Source: Paenibacillus sp. Soil766
GTDB taxonomy: Bacteria; Bacillota; Bacilli; Paenibacillales; NBRC-103111
NCBI RefSeq assembly: GCF_001428105.1
Contig: NZ_LMSJ01000013.1
Span: 62,001 to 126,000 of the forward strand
Direction of reading: 5' to 3'
DNA: 64,000 bases
Shown: piece by piece, positions 45,478 through 54,323 of the stretch
Position numbering within the stretch: the first letter of the stretch is position 1
Layout of the letters: the number at the start of each line of letters is the position of its first letter
Program-made: the position numbers and the translations under genes
The notes under the pieces: model-generated
The model's database searches: none
Told to the model about the DNA's origin: nothing
What the model saw: the letters and a program-made list of their open reading frames with translations, nothing else

Positions 45478-45711
45478 TTAATCAAATGTTTTATTGATCT
45501 TATTGAAAGCATTAATTAATTCATCGAGTTCCATCGAACAATGAAGACATCTAGGGTCTGAAAGACCATATATTCTAGCGTATTGATTTAATTGTTGCCG
45601 TTTCTCGTAAATGGCCTGATCGATTGCTGAAAGGTTGTCCACAGCTTGTTCATGCAGAGCCTTTGATAGCTCCCGCTTCAAAGGAATCTTTCCCATGGAT
45701 TTGCATTTCAT
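45478..45711 (-). CDS. Spo0E-like aspartyl-phosphate phosphatase
   Basis: This 77-residue protein has a helical hairpin pattern: AIDQAIYEKRQQLNQYARIYG, a turn, then CLHCSMELDELINAFNKI. The S-x-E-L-D element is the catalytic motif of Spo0E-type phosphatases, which remove phosphate from Spo0A~P and delay sporulation. The ATG at 45711 has AAGGAG about eleven bases upstream. Its first 62 bases overlap the end of the secreted repeat protein gene in another frame, suggesting coupled translation. Confidence 0.82.
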   Translation of the reverse strand: MKCKSMGKIPLKRELSKALHEQAVDNLSAIDQAIYEKRQQLNQYARIYGLSDPRCLHCSMELDELINAFNKINKTFD

Positions 45712-47047
45712 TTGATATACACTCCTTCTCAACTTGTTTAACGATGAGTGAGAAGAAGGTATAGCGAGGCGGTTGAGCTGGTGGCGGCTTCGACCACTGA
45801 TTCGAACTAAAAAGCCGGGAGTGTTCATAATTTTGGTTCTTTATTTTCGGCGGAGGCAGATGAATATCAGGAAAAAGAAAACCCAGACTTCCAAAGGACG
45901 CACTGCTTCCAGTTACGAATGATCCGCCCCCTCCAGTTGAAACGTTTCCTGTATAAAGAGTCAAAAGGGCGGAAAACCATGTACTCGCGGGACCCGTACG
46001 AATCGGAGTTGCTTCCGATGTTCTTGTCTGTTTCTTCGCTGCCATCTGTGGCTCGATCAGAGCATTCACTTCCGTCGAAAGGGGCAATGATAATCCGAGC
46101 TTCAACATCGGTAAGACCGTGGGAGGATCAGGATCTATGATAGTGGAACACGGGAATGATTTGCTTTCCGAGCCGCCTTTCCACTGAACCGCTGCTGGAG
46201 CTAACTTGACCTGTTCTTCGGATACATTACTGTTCACTGGAAACGGTCTTTCGGTAGTACTTTCATTCCCACTCGAATTGAAGTGCAGTTTCTGGGCTCC
46301 GTCAGTTCCGATAAGCGGTTCTTTCTTTCCTACGTCAACCTCAGCCTTTCCTCCCTCGATCAGAGGGAGATTCGACTGGCTCGTACTCGGCACTGGGATA
46401 TCCGTCACAGTCACAGTCACTTTCACTTGAACGGTCGGGGTAACCACCTCGATTTGGGGTGCTGTTATCGGCGTCAATGGAACTTCAGCCTGAATCGCAG
46501 GCGTCTTTATTTGAATGATTGACGTGACGACTTTCGCGGAAGGCAAGTTTACCGACACCAACGGTATCTGATCAGTGGATATTTCAACCTTCGCTGATGG
46601 AACTTCCAAATTAACCAAAGGCGTTTCAACTGAAATGGAAGGCGTTATCACCTGAATATCGGGAAGCAGACCGTGTCCGGAAGTTTTCTCCGCAGACGGA
46701 GTCGAAACAGGTGGCAAAGATGCACGCGAATCTTTCACCTGGTCAATGGAAGGTTGAGTCGTCTTTTCGATATCTGACAGAATATTGGATAAAACTGGAA
46801 TATTTGATGCCGCTGGCGTCAAATTTATTTCACCGATAACCGCACTCAGTGAATTTTCAGACCCGGAGTCTTCACTAACATGCTTGCCTGAATAGACTGG
46901 GTCCCCCGTTTGGATCTTCAGCGACTCCAATAGAGTGGCCTCTGCGATGTGGGAATACGCATACTGCTGTATAAATGCTAGAACGAATACGATGCACAAA
47001 CACCTAAGCCAGATCGTTCCTTTTGCTCCTGAATGCTTTGTAAACAT
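45650..47047 (-). CDS. Secreted low-complexity protein with repeated valine/proline strands
   Basis: The 465-residue product starts at 47047 behind the perfect site AAAGGAGG. A signal peptide or anchor (about 1-37, hydrophobic core CLCIVFVLAFIQQYAY) leads to a region (about 125-240) of repeats with the pattern x-V-x-V-x-TP-x-V-x-VE-V-P (for example QVITPSISVETPLVNLEVPS). A Gly/Ser-rich section and a Pro-rich tail (HLPPPKIKNQNY, KPPPAQPPRY) follow. No enzyme motif is visible; a cell-surface or spore-envelope role is possible. The C-terminus overlaps the Spo0E-like gene by 62 bases. The gene has about 300 bases of non-coding sequence upstream. Confidence 0.68.
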   Translation of the reverse strand: MFTKHSGAKGTIWLRCLCIVFVLAFIQQYAYSHIAEATLLESLKIQTGDPVYSGKHVSEDSGSENSLSAVIGEINLTPAASNIPVLSNILSDIEKTTQPSIDQVKDSRASLPPVSTPSAEKTSGHGLLPDIQVITPSISVETPLVNLEVPSAKVEISTDQIPLVSVNLPSAKVVTSIIQIKTPAIQAEVPLTPITAPQIEVVTPTVQVKVTVTVTDIPVPSTSQSNLPLIEGGKAEVDVGKKEPLIGTDGAQKLHFNSSGNESTTERPFPVNSNVSEEQVKLAPAAVQWKGGSESKSFPCSTIIDPDPPTVLPMLKLGLSLPLSTEVNALIEPQMAAKKQTRTSEATPIRTGPASTWFSALLTLYTGNVSTGGGGSFVTGSSASFGSLGFLFPDIHLPPPKIKNQNYEHSRLFSSNQWSKPPPAQPPRYTFFSLIVKQVEKECISNEMQIHGKDSFEAGAIKGSA

Positions 47048-47345
47048 ACTGTTTCTCACCTCCTTTCTCGGCCAAATCAAGTGGGGATACGTATTCCTAA
47101 CATCTTCCACGAGATAACCTTTTCAGATCTATTGACACTCGAAATCGGACTTTTGTTACAGACATGCAAATAAAACTCCTAACAAACGTTTCTTCGAATT
47201 CCCCTCGGGTAGACCAAGGAGCGTACACAACGTCGGCGTGATTTTAAAATTGATTTTAATTTGGTTTCCATGAGTGTATTACTTTATTGTTATGCCTTAA
47301 TAAAGCCGAGCGAGCTATTCCCTTCCCACTTAACTCTCCAAGAAG

Positions 47346-47570
47346 TTAGTAGTAATCTTCTTGAAGATTTAAAAAATTATCGTTTTTTGAATACTCTTTA
47401 CTGTAACCATAACACCTAAGATAACCAATATATTCACCTTTCCTTGAATCATCCCAATCTCCAATTAATGGTCTCCTCCATAATTCACCTTTCGTAGATG
47501 AAAGAATACTGCTTCCTTGGGAATGTTCACCTGCTGTAAATTCTTTGAGCCCATTCTCCTTAGTATTAAT
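47346..47570 (-). pseudogene. Continuation of the zinc-ribbon gene after an in-frame stop codon
   Basis: Directly after the TAA of the gene at 47571 the same frame stays open for 74 codons to a second TAA (47346-47348). It reads INTKENGLKEFTAGEHSQGS, later STKGELWRRPLIGDWDDSRK and GEYIGYLRCYGYSKEYSKND. The composition and the WRRPLIGDW phrase look like true protein. The two parts probably once formed one gene of about 153 codons. Confidence 0.6.
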
Positions 47571-47807
47571 TTACATACGTCCACAAGTGAAACACTGGTA
47601 GATTGTTCTTTGTAATTCACCAATAAGATATCTAATACTCATTATGGCTCGCTCTTTATCTTTTGCTTTTTGTCCTGATTTTTCTATTGCGTTATCTACT
47701 CCTTCTAAGAAGTCGAAAAAATCTTGATCTGAAATGATGTATCCTTTATTTGAATGAAAATCCGTTTGATCTACAATGATATCTCCACATCTACATCTAA
47801 TCTTCAT
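47571..47807 (-). CDS. Zinc-ribbon protein, probably truncated by a stop codon
   Basis: The 78-residue frame begins MKIRCRCGDIIVDQTDF and ends IYQCFTCGRM. The pairs CRCG and CFTCG could bind one Zn2+. The middle is helical and acidic (SDQDFFDFLEGVDNAIEKSG). GGAGTG precedes the ATG by about eight bases. The reading frame continues past the TAA at 47571-47573, see the next downstream entry. Function unknown. Confidence 0.6.
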   Translation of the reverse strand: MKIRCRCGDIIVDQTDFHSNKGYIISDQDFFDFLEGVDNAIEKSGQKAKDKERAIMSIRYLIGELQRTIYQCFTCGRM

Positions 47808-47962
47808 CTATTTCACTCCAAAAAAAGTATACGTATAATGACATATTTATGAATCTCGCAAATTTTCCATATTGAGGTATTCGTGAAACACTTTAACTAT
47901 CCTGCCCGTTGAGAAATGGCAGTCGATACATTGGCCAACAAAATACCTCAGACCTGATCCCA

Positions 47963-47989
47963 TAAAAAAAAAGCCGCGATTTACGCGGC
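47963..47989 (-). terminator. Terminator that includes the stop codon of the gene at 47981
   Basis: Stem GCCGCG/CGCGGC with loop TAAAT and a run of nine T residues. The loop contains the TAA stop, so translation to the end would cover the stem's 5' arm. Confidence 0.85.
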
Positions 47990-48280
47990 AATTAATGAGA
48001 TAATTTTCGTACCAATCATTTCATTAAGCACGAAATGCTCATCAATGAAATGATTGAAAATCTGATCCATGTACGCCAGCATGTTGGCTTTTAACTCTTC
48101 CACATGCACTCCACGCAGCACTTCTTCGCCTCTAACAGCTCCTGGGTCACATTCAAAAGTATCATAGGAATCCCGTAGTGACCCGTTATTCGAGTAATTA
48201 CATCTTATCGTGAACTCGGTAGGTTCTGATTTAAAATTGACCGCTTCATTAATTTTACAAAGTAGGTGATCCCCCACCAT
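47981..48280 (-). CDS. Hypothetical 99-residue protein
   Basis: The ATG at 48280 follows directly on the TAG of the upstream membrane protein gene (TAGATG), with no separate ribosome binding site, so reinitiation is the likely way of expression. The sequence includes EFTIRCNYSNNGSLRDSYDT and GVHVEELKANMLAYMDQIF. No family recognised. A decayed copy of its 3' end is present at 45300. Confidence 0.6.
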   Translation of the reverse strand: MVGDHLLCKINEAVNFKSEPTEFTIRCNYSNNGSLRDSYDTFECDPGAVRGEEVLRGVHVEELKANMLAYMDQIFNHFIDEHFVLNEMIGTKIISLIAA

Positions 48281-49165
48281 CTAAGGATGAAGTTCATAGG
48301 TGGGGTGCTTCGTCAATATCCGATTAAAAAAATAACAACATATCAAAATAACGATATCAGATAACGCAAATAATAATAAATCCCAAAAATGTTTATATGT
48401 GAACATATGTAGATGAATCAAGTGTTTATAAAATACCCACATCAATATTGGAACCAACACCATTATTGACCAGTGCAACTTGTAAAAACAAACAAGAGCA
48501 AATATAGCTCCCCGTATTAACATGAAAATAATGATAACAGTCACGGTAGCTCTCGTAGGATTATTAAACCATGCGACGGCGAAATGATAATGATTGGAAA
48601 AGAGTGGAATTGCAATTAGGTCTCCATAAATAATGTAGTTCAAACAAAATAACGTAAACCACCGAATAAAACGCGAGGAATTTTGCAACAGCACCGTATG
48701 CCACCTCTTAGATATCCAAAAATAAATGAGTAATCCAACGGCTGTATAACCCGGATGCCACCAATTTAACTTATAGACCCCCAGCGCTAAAAATAAGTAT
48801 TCAATGCCTACAAACATAGCGATAAAAGCCAGGATCCAACGATATCTGAGATTAAAAGCAGCGATAAACAATGCTACCGATGACACGTAATATACCTGAG
48901 ACAGATATGTCCCTAATATCAAATCGTAGTAGGGGTCTTCCAATATTTTGGGATAATATTCGTAGCTTTGAAACCAAATGCATATCACATTTTCCAAATA
49001 ACCAGCAATTGCACCCAAACCAAAAAATAACGCTAGAAGCTTTAGGTCTTTTTTTCTCCAAAAAACATAAACGACAAGAATAATACTCAAGCCAGCTAAT
49101 ATGAGAAACCAGATGGCATTCCCCATGAGTATCGGTACTCTTAGTTGAAGCGTTTGTGAGCGCAT
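48281..49165 (-). CDS. Multi-pass membrane protein of the CBO0543 type
   Basis: This 294-residue protein has about eight hydrophobic segments and an aromatic-rich sequence (VYKLNWWHPGYTAVGLLIYF). The arrangement agrees with the CBO0543 family of spore-former membrane proteins of unknown function. The ATG at 49165 is chosen for AAGGAGG upstream. It is followed immediately by the hypothetical gene at 47981. Confidence 0.7.
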   Translation of the reverse strand: MRSQTLQLRVPILMGNAIWFLILAGLSIILVVYVFWRKKDLKLLALFFGLGAIAGYLENVICIWFQSYEYYPKILEDPYYDLILGTYLSQVYYVSSVALFIAAFNLRYRWILAFIAMFVGIEYLFLALGVYKLNWWHPGYTAVGLLIYFWISKRWHTVLLQNSSRFIRWFTLFCLNYIIYGDLIAIPLFSNHYHFAVAWFNNPTRATVTVIIIFMLIRGAIFALVCFYKLHWSIMVLVPILMWVFYKHLIHLHMFTYKHFWDLLLFALSDIVILICCYFFNRILTKHPTYELHP

Positions 49166-49335
49166 CACATATTCCTCCTTGAAAAAATAATCCTCCAAGA
49201 ATAATAGTATTTTTTAAAGCAATATTAAAAATAGGAAAAGTTTCCATTCTATTGTTACCCTCTTTACCACTATTTATGATTCACCCACCGTCTTACAGAT
49301 TCATCACGAAAGACCCATAGCTACTTAATTTAAGC

Positions 49336-49376
49336 AAAATAGTGAGAGGAGTTACTATGCCCTCCTCACTAATTTT
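49336..49376. terminator. Hairpin with U-tract
   Basis: Stem AAAATAGTGAG-GGAG/CTCCTCACTA-ATTTT with a short loop. It lies between the CBO0543-type gene and the copper amine oxidase-domain gene in the 480-base gap and could terminate in either direction. Confidence 0.6.
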
Positions 49377-49405
49377 CGCAACTATTATGTACGGTATAGA
49401 GAAAA

Positions 49406-49473
49406 ATCCCCTCCAAGCTGCACTCAACTCCTTATGGTGCCATAAGGTTTTTGAGTGTTTACTTAAAGGGGAT
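49406..49473. repeat. Long nested imperfect hairpin
   Basis: Three nested pairs of arms occur: ATCCCCT/AGGGGAT, CACTCAA/TTGAGTG and CCTTATGG/CCATAAGG around a two-base loop, 68 bases in total. No convincing gene overlaps it. It may be a structured RNA, a small non-autonomous element or a second terminator. Confidence 0.6.
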
Positions 49474-49645
49474 ATTACCATTTCTCCGATTAATCCTGCT
49501 TTTTTCGTTAATACTGGAGCAATGCAACCAAGGAAATGATGTCCGCGGTCCATCTAACTGAATTTACTGAATCATAACTTCCTCGGTACTCTTTGAATTT
49601 GGGATATATCGGCGACTGCCCATTTAACCGAAAAAGGGCGTTACT

Positions 49646-51031
49646 TCACTTTACTGCAAGCACTTTTGCATCCGTAATCAGAATTTCCCCTTCATCATAG
49701 AACACCTTCATCTTCAACCCCTCGCTGACGAAGCGCACAGGCACCAGGGTGAAGCCGTTCCGAATGATGGCCGGTGTATCCAACATAACCTGCTTACCGT
49801 TCACATAAGCCTGACTCTGATCAATAACTAGTTCGACCTTCGTGTCTCCTTTGGTCAGCGTGACGAGATTCTTATCACCATTCCAGTCCACCTTCGCGCC
49901 AAGTGCTTCGCCAATGAAGCGGATTGGCACCATGGTGCGGCCCTCGAGCGTGAACGGCGCCACGTCAAGTGTATGCTGCTCCTCATCGACGAAGGCCGTA
50001 ATCGCATCGAGCGTTAGCACAATGCTTTTGAACCCAAGCGGATTGACATTGACATAGTTAGATGCTGGATCGCCGAACTTCACCGGTTTAGAGATAACCG
50101 TGCCGTAAGTCGTCTCCACCTCAATGACGTAGTGTTGGCCATTCTTGATCGACCCGTTGTTGTTCGCGTATAAGTCGAAGACTCCGCTCCCTTGGAACGT
50201 GCCGACCGGCTCTTTTACATCGTTTTTGAACCCAGGGGTAATGACTGTATCTCCTTTCGCAATGCCGAGCAGCCAACCAACACCAGCCCGATTCGTACGC
50301 CAAATCCCAGGAGCTTCATTCCCCTTCTCGTCGGTAGCGCGAAGAATAACGGCCACCACCTCCGTCTTCTGGGCAAAATTCAACTTCAACCGGAAATGGC
50401 CGTCTGTTGTCCCATCCTTGCCGAATACAGCGATACCTGTATGGTCGGATGTCAAATCCAGCCAGCTGAACTCGCGAATCGCCACAGGCGCATAGGAGGT
50501 TTCGTTCTCAGCATAGGGGGTGATCGGCGTCCGCATTATACCGCTGCTTGTCACCATTTCCAAATAATAATACACACCAGGCTTCATCCCATTATTATCG
50601 GATGCGTACAACTCGAACTCGACGATGCCTTGGAATGTGCCCAGCTTCGCCTGGAACGTTTCGTTTATCGACTTGCCGTCCTGCACAACAGCCAGCAGCG
50701 TGCCTATATCGCCAGCTTCGGACTTCCATGTTTTCCAGATGCCTTGGCTCGTCTCATTTCCCTTGCTGTCGGCGGTTCTCAGTGTGATCGATTGAATATC
50801 CAGGCCTTCCCCCGCATCCATCAGCAGACGAAGATGACCGTCACGTGTGCCGTCCGGAGTCGACGCCGACACTTGGGAAATACGGTCCAGTTCCTTGTCA
50901 AGATAGACAAATTCCTTGATCTGAGAACCAGTTTCAATAGCCTTATCGGCTGCGAAAGCACCACTTCCCATTGTCATACTACTCATCAATAACGAGCAAG
51001 TTATCGCTAGCTTCAATTTATTGCTTATCAT
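49646..51031 (-). CDS. Secreted protein with copper amine oxidase N-terminal-like (PF07833) domain
   Basis: The product of 461 residues starts at the ATG at 51031 (AGGAGAGAG upstream). A signal peptide ends near SGAFAAD. Two related beta-rich repeats follow (about 30-170 and 180-320), each with DGH-x-RL, FQG and LYA-x-N-NG patterns. The C-terminal 110 residues hold two halves of the stalk domain: RTMVPIRFIGEALGAKVDWN and FTLVPVRFVSEGLKMKVFY. In Paenibacillus such domains occur on many cell-wall or secreted proteins without amine oxidase activity. It probably binds the cell surface. Confidence 0.85.
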   Translation of the reverse strand: MISNKLKLAITCSLLMSSMTMGSGAFAADKAIETGSQIKEFVYLDKELDRISQVSASTPDGTRDGHLRLLMDAGEGLDIQSITLRTADSKGNETSQGIWKTWKSEAGDIGTLLAVVQDGKSINETFQAKLGTFQGIVEFELYASDNNGMKPGVYYYLEMVTSSGIMRTPITPYAENETSYAPVAIREFSWLDLTSDHTGIAVFGKDGTTDGHFRLKLNFAQKTEVVAVILRATDEKGNEAPGIWRTNRAGVGWLLGIAKGDTVITPGFKNDVKEPVGTFQGSGVFDLYANNNGSIKNGQHYVIEVETTYGTVISKPVKFGDPASNYVNVNPLGFKSIVLTLDAITAFVDEEQHTLDVAPFTLEGRTMVPIRFIGEALGAKVDWNGDKNLVTLTKGDTKVELVIDQSQAYVNGKQVMLDTPAIIRNGFTLVPVRFVSEGLKMKVFYDEGEILITDAKVLAVK

Positions 51032-51409
51032 CGTACTCTCTCCTAACATTATCATAATGAGAACTGCAAGCCGCAACTCCTTGCATCACGTCTTATGTTA
51101 GTATAATGCCTGCCACTTCCCAAAGGATAGGGAACCACTCGGGAAATAACCATGAACCGATTCGGGAAAGAGTAGCTTCAGTGACCATTTAAATTCGAAT
51201 GTTCGGAACTGAGCAGAGTGCAGCCCTTTTCATTTATTAAACTATAAAAGTAACGTTGTTACGTCCCTTAATCCAAAATCCTCAACCCACAGTCTTATTA
51301 CTTCTTTTAATTCTAAATTTGCAAAACTTAATTTTTAAATATCTGGTAATATGTACTCTTGGTAAAATATTGATATAATTTTAATATCACATAGTTAGGA
51401 GAACTCAAC
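51032..51409. other. Intergenic region without a recognisable gene
   Basis: The 378 bases separate divergent genes. A TATAAT (near 51374) before the XRE gene is a possible -10 box, but no matching -35 is clear. Nothing else is visible. Confidence 0.4.
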
Positions 51410-51877
51410 ATGCCATCATACAACCATAACCAACTAGCAGCAGTTTTTAATAAGCTCCGATCTAAAAAAGGCGTGACGATCGGCCAAATCTCAAGTAAAA
51501 CTGGCATTTCCTATGAAATCTTATCCCGCTTGGAGAAGGGAAAAGAACAGCTAATCGCTCAGAGCACCGTAATTCTTCTAGCACAATATTTCAGCGTACC
51601 GATTGAAGAACTGGTTGGCTTCTCCCCTGTTGAGCGATATCTGGTTTCTGACGGAAGAAAAATCGATTTATCCGATTACTCGGAATCGGAGTTGGCAGAG
51701 ATTGAAAACTTTATGATCTTTTTGAGGTGGCGAAGATCGGAGGAAAAAAAAGAGAAAGAGTTTGTTGATGAGAAAAGGAGTCAAATCAAGATGCAGAATC
51801 AAAATGGCAAGTCCATAGAAGAATTAGCAGCAAGGTTGGACCGATATTTGGGTCCAAACGGGATATTCAGACGTTGA
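51410..51877 (+). CDS. XRE-family DNA-binding protein
   Basis: The 155-residue product has an N-terminal Cro/C1 helix-turn-helix (about 8-65): LRSKKGVTIGQISSKTGISY and LSRLEKGKEQ. A charged helical tail follows (SESELAEIENFMIFLRWRRS and many Lys/Glu), likely for dimerisation. AGGAGAAC precedes the ATG by eight bases. No phage or plasmid genes are near; targets are unknown. Confidence 0.88.
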   Translation: MPSYNHNQLAAVFNKLRSKKGVTIGQISSKTGISYEILSRLEKGKEQLIAQSTVILLAQYFSVPIEELVGFSPVERYLVSDGRKIDLSDYSESELAEIENFMIFLRWRRSEEKKEKEFVDEKRSQIKMQNQNGKSIEELAARLDRYLGPNGIFRR

Positions 51878-52152
51878 TCAGTGTTGCATGGCGTCCAGTC
51901 TAAATGCCAAGAATGCGATTCTGCGTTCTTCTAATTTGTTTTTTTGTTTCTAAAAATATTTGTAACAAAACATATTAGAAAATTCGTCATGTAAAGCAGT
52001 AAAAAAACTGCAAACACCAAGTTCTCTCTTGAATGATTGCAGTCTTTTTATTCACATTGGTGGATACACCAACTTTATTTAATATCTGATCAGTATGGGT
52101 TTGACTTATACTGTAAATCAATTTCTGCCAATCCAACACCCTCTTGCATAAT

Positions 52153-52776
52153 TCAACTTAATTTCTTAATTAGTTTCTCCACGCGTTTTCGTTTGGTGTC
52201 TTTTTCAATATCCTCGAGTCGTGAGATAAGTGTCTTAATGAAAACCTCTTTGTTTTTATCGTTAACGATGGATATTGCATTCTCGGCATACATTGGGAGT
52301 TGATTTGTCGGACAGCTCTTAAGCAGTTCAAGGAGCAAGGTAAATGCATGATCGGCATAATGTTGGATAGAACAAAGCTTAATCAGGATATTCACTCCGT
52401 GATCTTTAGTGATAACCGATCCTTTGTTGGCAATATCAACAATTTTGGCAAGTGCTGCATAAATGGCTTCTGGAATTTCCATAGTTATTGCATCTAGCGC
52501 TGTCATAGCGCCCCAGACAAGTCGATTATTACCATGACTAAGTAATGCTACGAACTCTTTGCTGTATTCAGCAACTAATGACGGTTTTAGATCTCCGATT
52601 TCATAGAGAACTTTTATGCAATCACTTTGAATGTTCTTGTCACTGTTGTACAAGTTATCAACAAGTTCCTTCACTGCTCCCCTATCATCTCGGTCGGCAA
52701 TATATTTCGCCAGTGCCTGGTTAGGACCTTCGTCTTTTCGATTGAGTGAGCTTGCTAATTTGTCGATTATGGTCAT
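52153..52776 (-). CDS. HEAT/ARM-repeat-like hypothetical protein
   Basis: The 207-residue, all-helical protein has repeated helix pairs of about 38 residues (KELVDNLYNSDKNIQSDCIK, EFVALLSHGNNRLVWGAMTA, KIVDIANKGSVITKDHGVNI), as in HEAT/armadillo solenoids. A Lys-rich end (DTKRKRVEKLIKKLS) may bind nucleic acid or acidic partners. AGAGGAG lies upstream of the ATG. A long-loop hairpin near 52003-52050 (ACTGCA/TGCAGT then TTTTT) may terminate the XRE transcript. Confidence 0.72.
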   Translation of the reverse strand: MTIIDKLASSLNRKDEGPNQALAKYIADRDDRGAVKELVDNLYNSDKNIQSDCIKVLYEIGDLKPSLVAEYSKEFVALLSHGNNRLVWGAMTALDAITMEIPEAIYAALAKIVDIANKGSVITKDHGVNILIKLCSIQHYADHAFTLLLELLKSCPTNQLPMYAENAISIVNDKNKEVFIKTLISRLEDIEKDTKRKRVEKLIKKLS

Positions 52777-52825
52777 TGTTATTCTCCTCTAATGTCATTA
52801 GTAACTTAATTTACAAGATGAGAAG

Positions 52826-53728
52826 CTATATTATTTCTGCTCTCGTTTCTTGAGGCTGACGGCGCTTCATGTTGGCTATCGCGACACCAGTTAGAATCAG
52901 AATCCCTCCAGCTATTTGAGCGGGTCTAATTGGATCGCCTAGGAGGAAGTAGCTTACGATAATTGCGATGAACGGTGGGATGTTCATAAACATTGAGCTC
53001 GTGGATGGCCCGACGACGGCGATGCCTTGGTTCCACCAAAATCCCGCCAAACCTTGACCAATAACTGCCACACTAATGAGTAACAACCAGGTCAGCACTT
53101 GGTGGCTCCATTGAAAATGCCCTTGAAAGGCTTCGACGGCCACGGCTGGAGACATAAGAATCGTCCCGATGACTGTTGAATAAATCGTCACCTCATACGA
53201 GGTCATACCGTTTGTTAGCTTGCGAATAAATAGCAAGCTGATTGACATACCCAGCATCGCCAGCAACAAATATACATCTCCCTTAGACATGCCGAGCGTT
53301 TTCCCTCCATACAGCACAATCAAGACGACCCCAAGTAGAGCAACAATGGATCCCGTAAACTTCAGCCACGTGATTTCTTCTTTAAGAAACATACGCGACA
53401 ACAGCGTCGTTGCAATCGGGGATAGCGCAATAATGAGCGCGGCGTTGCCCGCTGTCGAATACTTTAGTCCAGTAAAATAGAACAGCTGGTTGATTAATGT
53501 ACCAAAAATTCCCGCGAACAGCAGCAGTACCCACTCCCGGGAGGTTGGGCGTCTCATCGATTTGTTGACGGCTGCTACGGAAATTAAGAACAGCGACATG
53601 ACAACTAATCGTGCGAATGATAGAAGAATGGGTGAGAATTCCCGCAGCAAATAGGCGCTGGCTACGTAGTTACAGCCCCAAAGCAGCGACACTCCCCAAA
53701 GTTTCCATAGAACAGTACGGTCTGGCAT
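52826..53728 (-). CDS. EamA/DMT-family transporter
   Basis: This 300-residue membrane protein has ten predicted transmembrane segments in two EamA repeats: about 5-135 (GVSLLWGCNYVASAYLLREF) and about 150-285 (SMFMNIPPFIAIIVSYFLLG). AAGGAG precedes the ATG. The family exports metabolites or amino acids; the substrate cannot be told. Confidence 0.92.
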   Translation of the reverse strand: MPDRTVLWKLWGVSLLWGCNYVASAYLLREFSPILLSFARLVVMSLFLISVAAVNKSMRRPTSREWVLLLFAGIFGTLINQLFYFTGLKYSTAGNAALIIALSPIATTLLSRMFLKEEITWLKFTGSIVALLGVVLIVLYGGKTLGMSKGDVYLLLAMLGMSISLLFIRKLTNGMTSYEVTIYSTVIGTILMSPAVAVEAFQGHFQWSHQVLTWLLLISVAVIGQGLAGFWWNQGIAVVGPSTSSMFMNIPPFIAIIVSYFLLGDPIRPAQIAGGILILTGVAIANMKRRQPQETRAEII

Positions 53729-53837
53729 CTCTAAGAAGTCTCCTTAAGTTCCATATAATATCTACCTGTGCTAAAGCTCGTCATTGCGAATGCCTCGGGC
53801 GACAATTCCCCTCAACAAACGTTCCCGTTATCTTAGT

Positions 53838-54323
53838 CTACCACTGTAAATGCCCTTTTCTCATTTTTGCTATGTACACTATTTGTCCTGTGTGACCAGG
53901 CAAATGTCTAAATTGATGCAGAAAAATTTCAAGGACAGTAGCTTGATTATCAACGCCGCTATTTGCTAGTTGTGGTTGTTCAAATAACATTTCAGGTTTT
54001 ACTTTCACCGTTTCTAGAACCTCGATTATAAGGTCAAAGGATTTAGCAATAAGCTCTATAGCTTGCCTTTTCGATAATTGGAGACCACGTTCAAATTCCT
54101 TCTCTCTATCTCTTGTATCTGGAATGCTATAGAATACAGTTTCAATTCGTTGATGAACTGTTCCCCATATATGAGCAACTAAGTTTGCAATGCTATTACT
54201 TTCTGGTGTGGGTGCCCATACAATATCTTCGTCCGATAATTGCTCAATTACTTGAAGTGTCCCGTTTTTCTCTGAATTATATTTCTTCAAGAGAAATTCA
54301 ATCAGTAATGGTGCACTTTCCAT
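53838..54323 (-). CDS. DinB-like (DUF1572) putative metal-binding protein
   Basis: This 161-residue four-helix protein has NSIANLVAHIWGTVHQRI and IFLHQFRHLPGHTGQIVYIAK. The His residues in these two helices form the usual metal site of DinB/DUF1572 proteins, some of which act as thiol transferases with bacillithiol. Function is not more closely known. Confidence 0.85.
   Translation of the reverse strand: MESAPLLIEFLLKKYNSEKNGTLQVIEQLSDEDIVWAPTPESNSIANLVAHIWGTVHQRIETVFYSIPDTRDREKEFERGLQLSKRQAIELIAKSFDLIIEVLETVKVKPEMLFEQPQLANSGVDNQATVLEIFLHQFRHLPGHTGQIVYIAKMRKGHLQW

Noticed and set aside
49293-49553. 86-codon minus frame and 65-codon plus frame in the gap before the copper amine oxidase-domain gene
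   Set aside because: Both run through the two hairpins and lack ribosome binding sites and protein-like patterns.
50192-50992. 266-codon open frame on the plus strand
   Set aside because: It lies opposite the well-supported secreted protein with copper amine oxidase-type repeats; composition is rich in Cys, His and Arg as in antisense frames.
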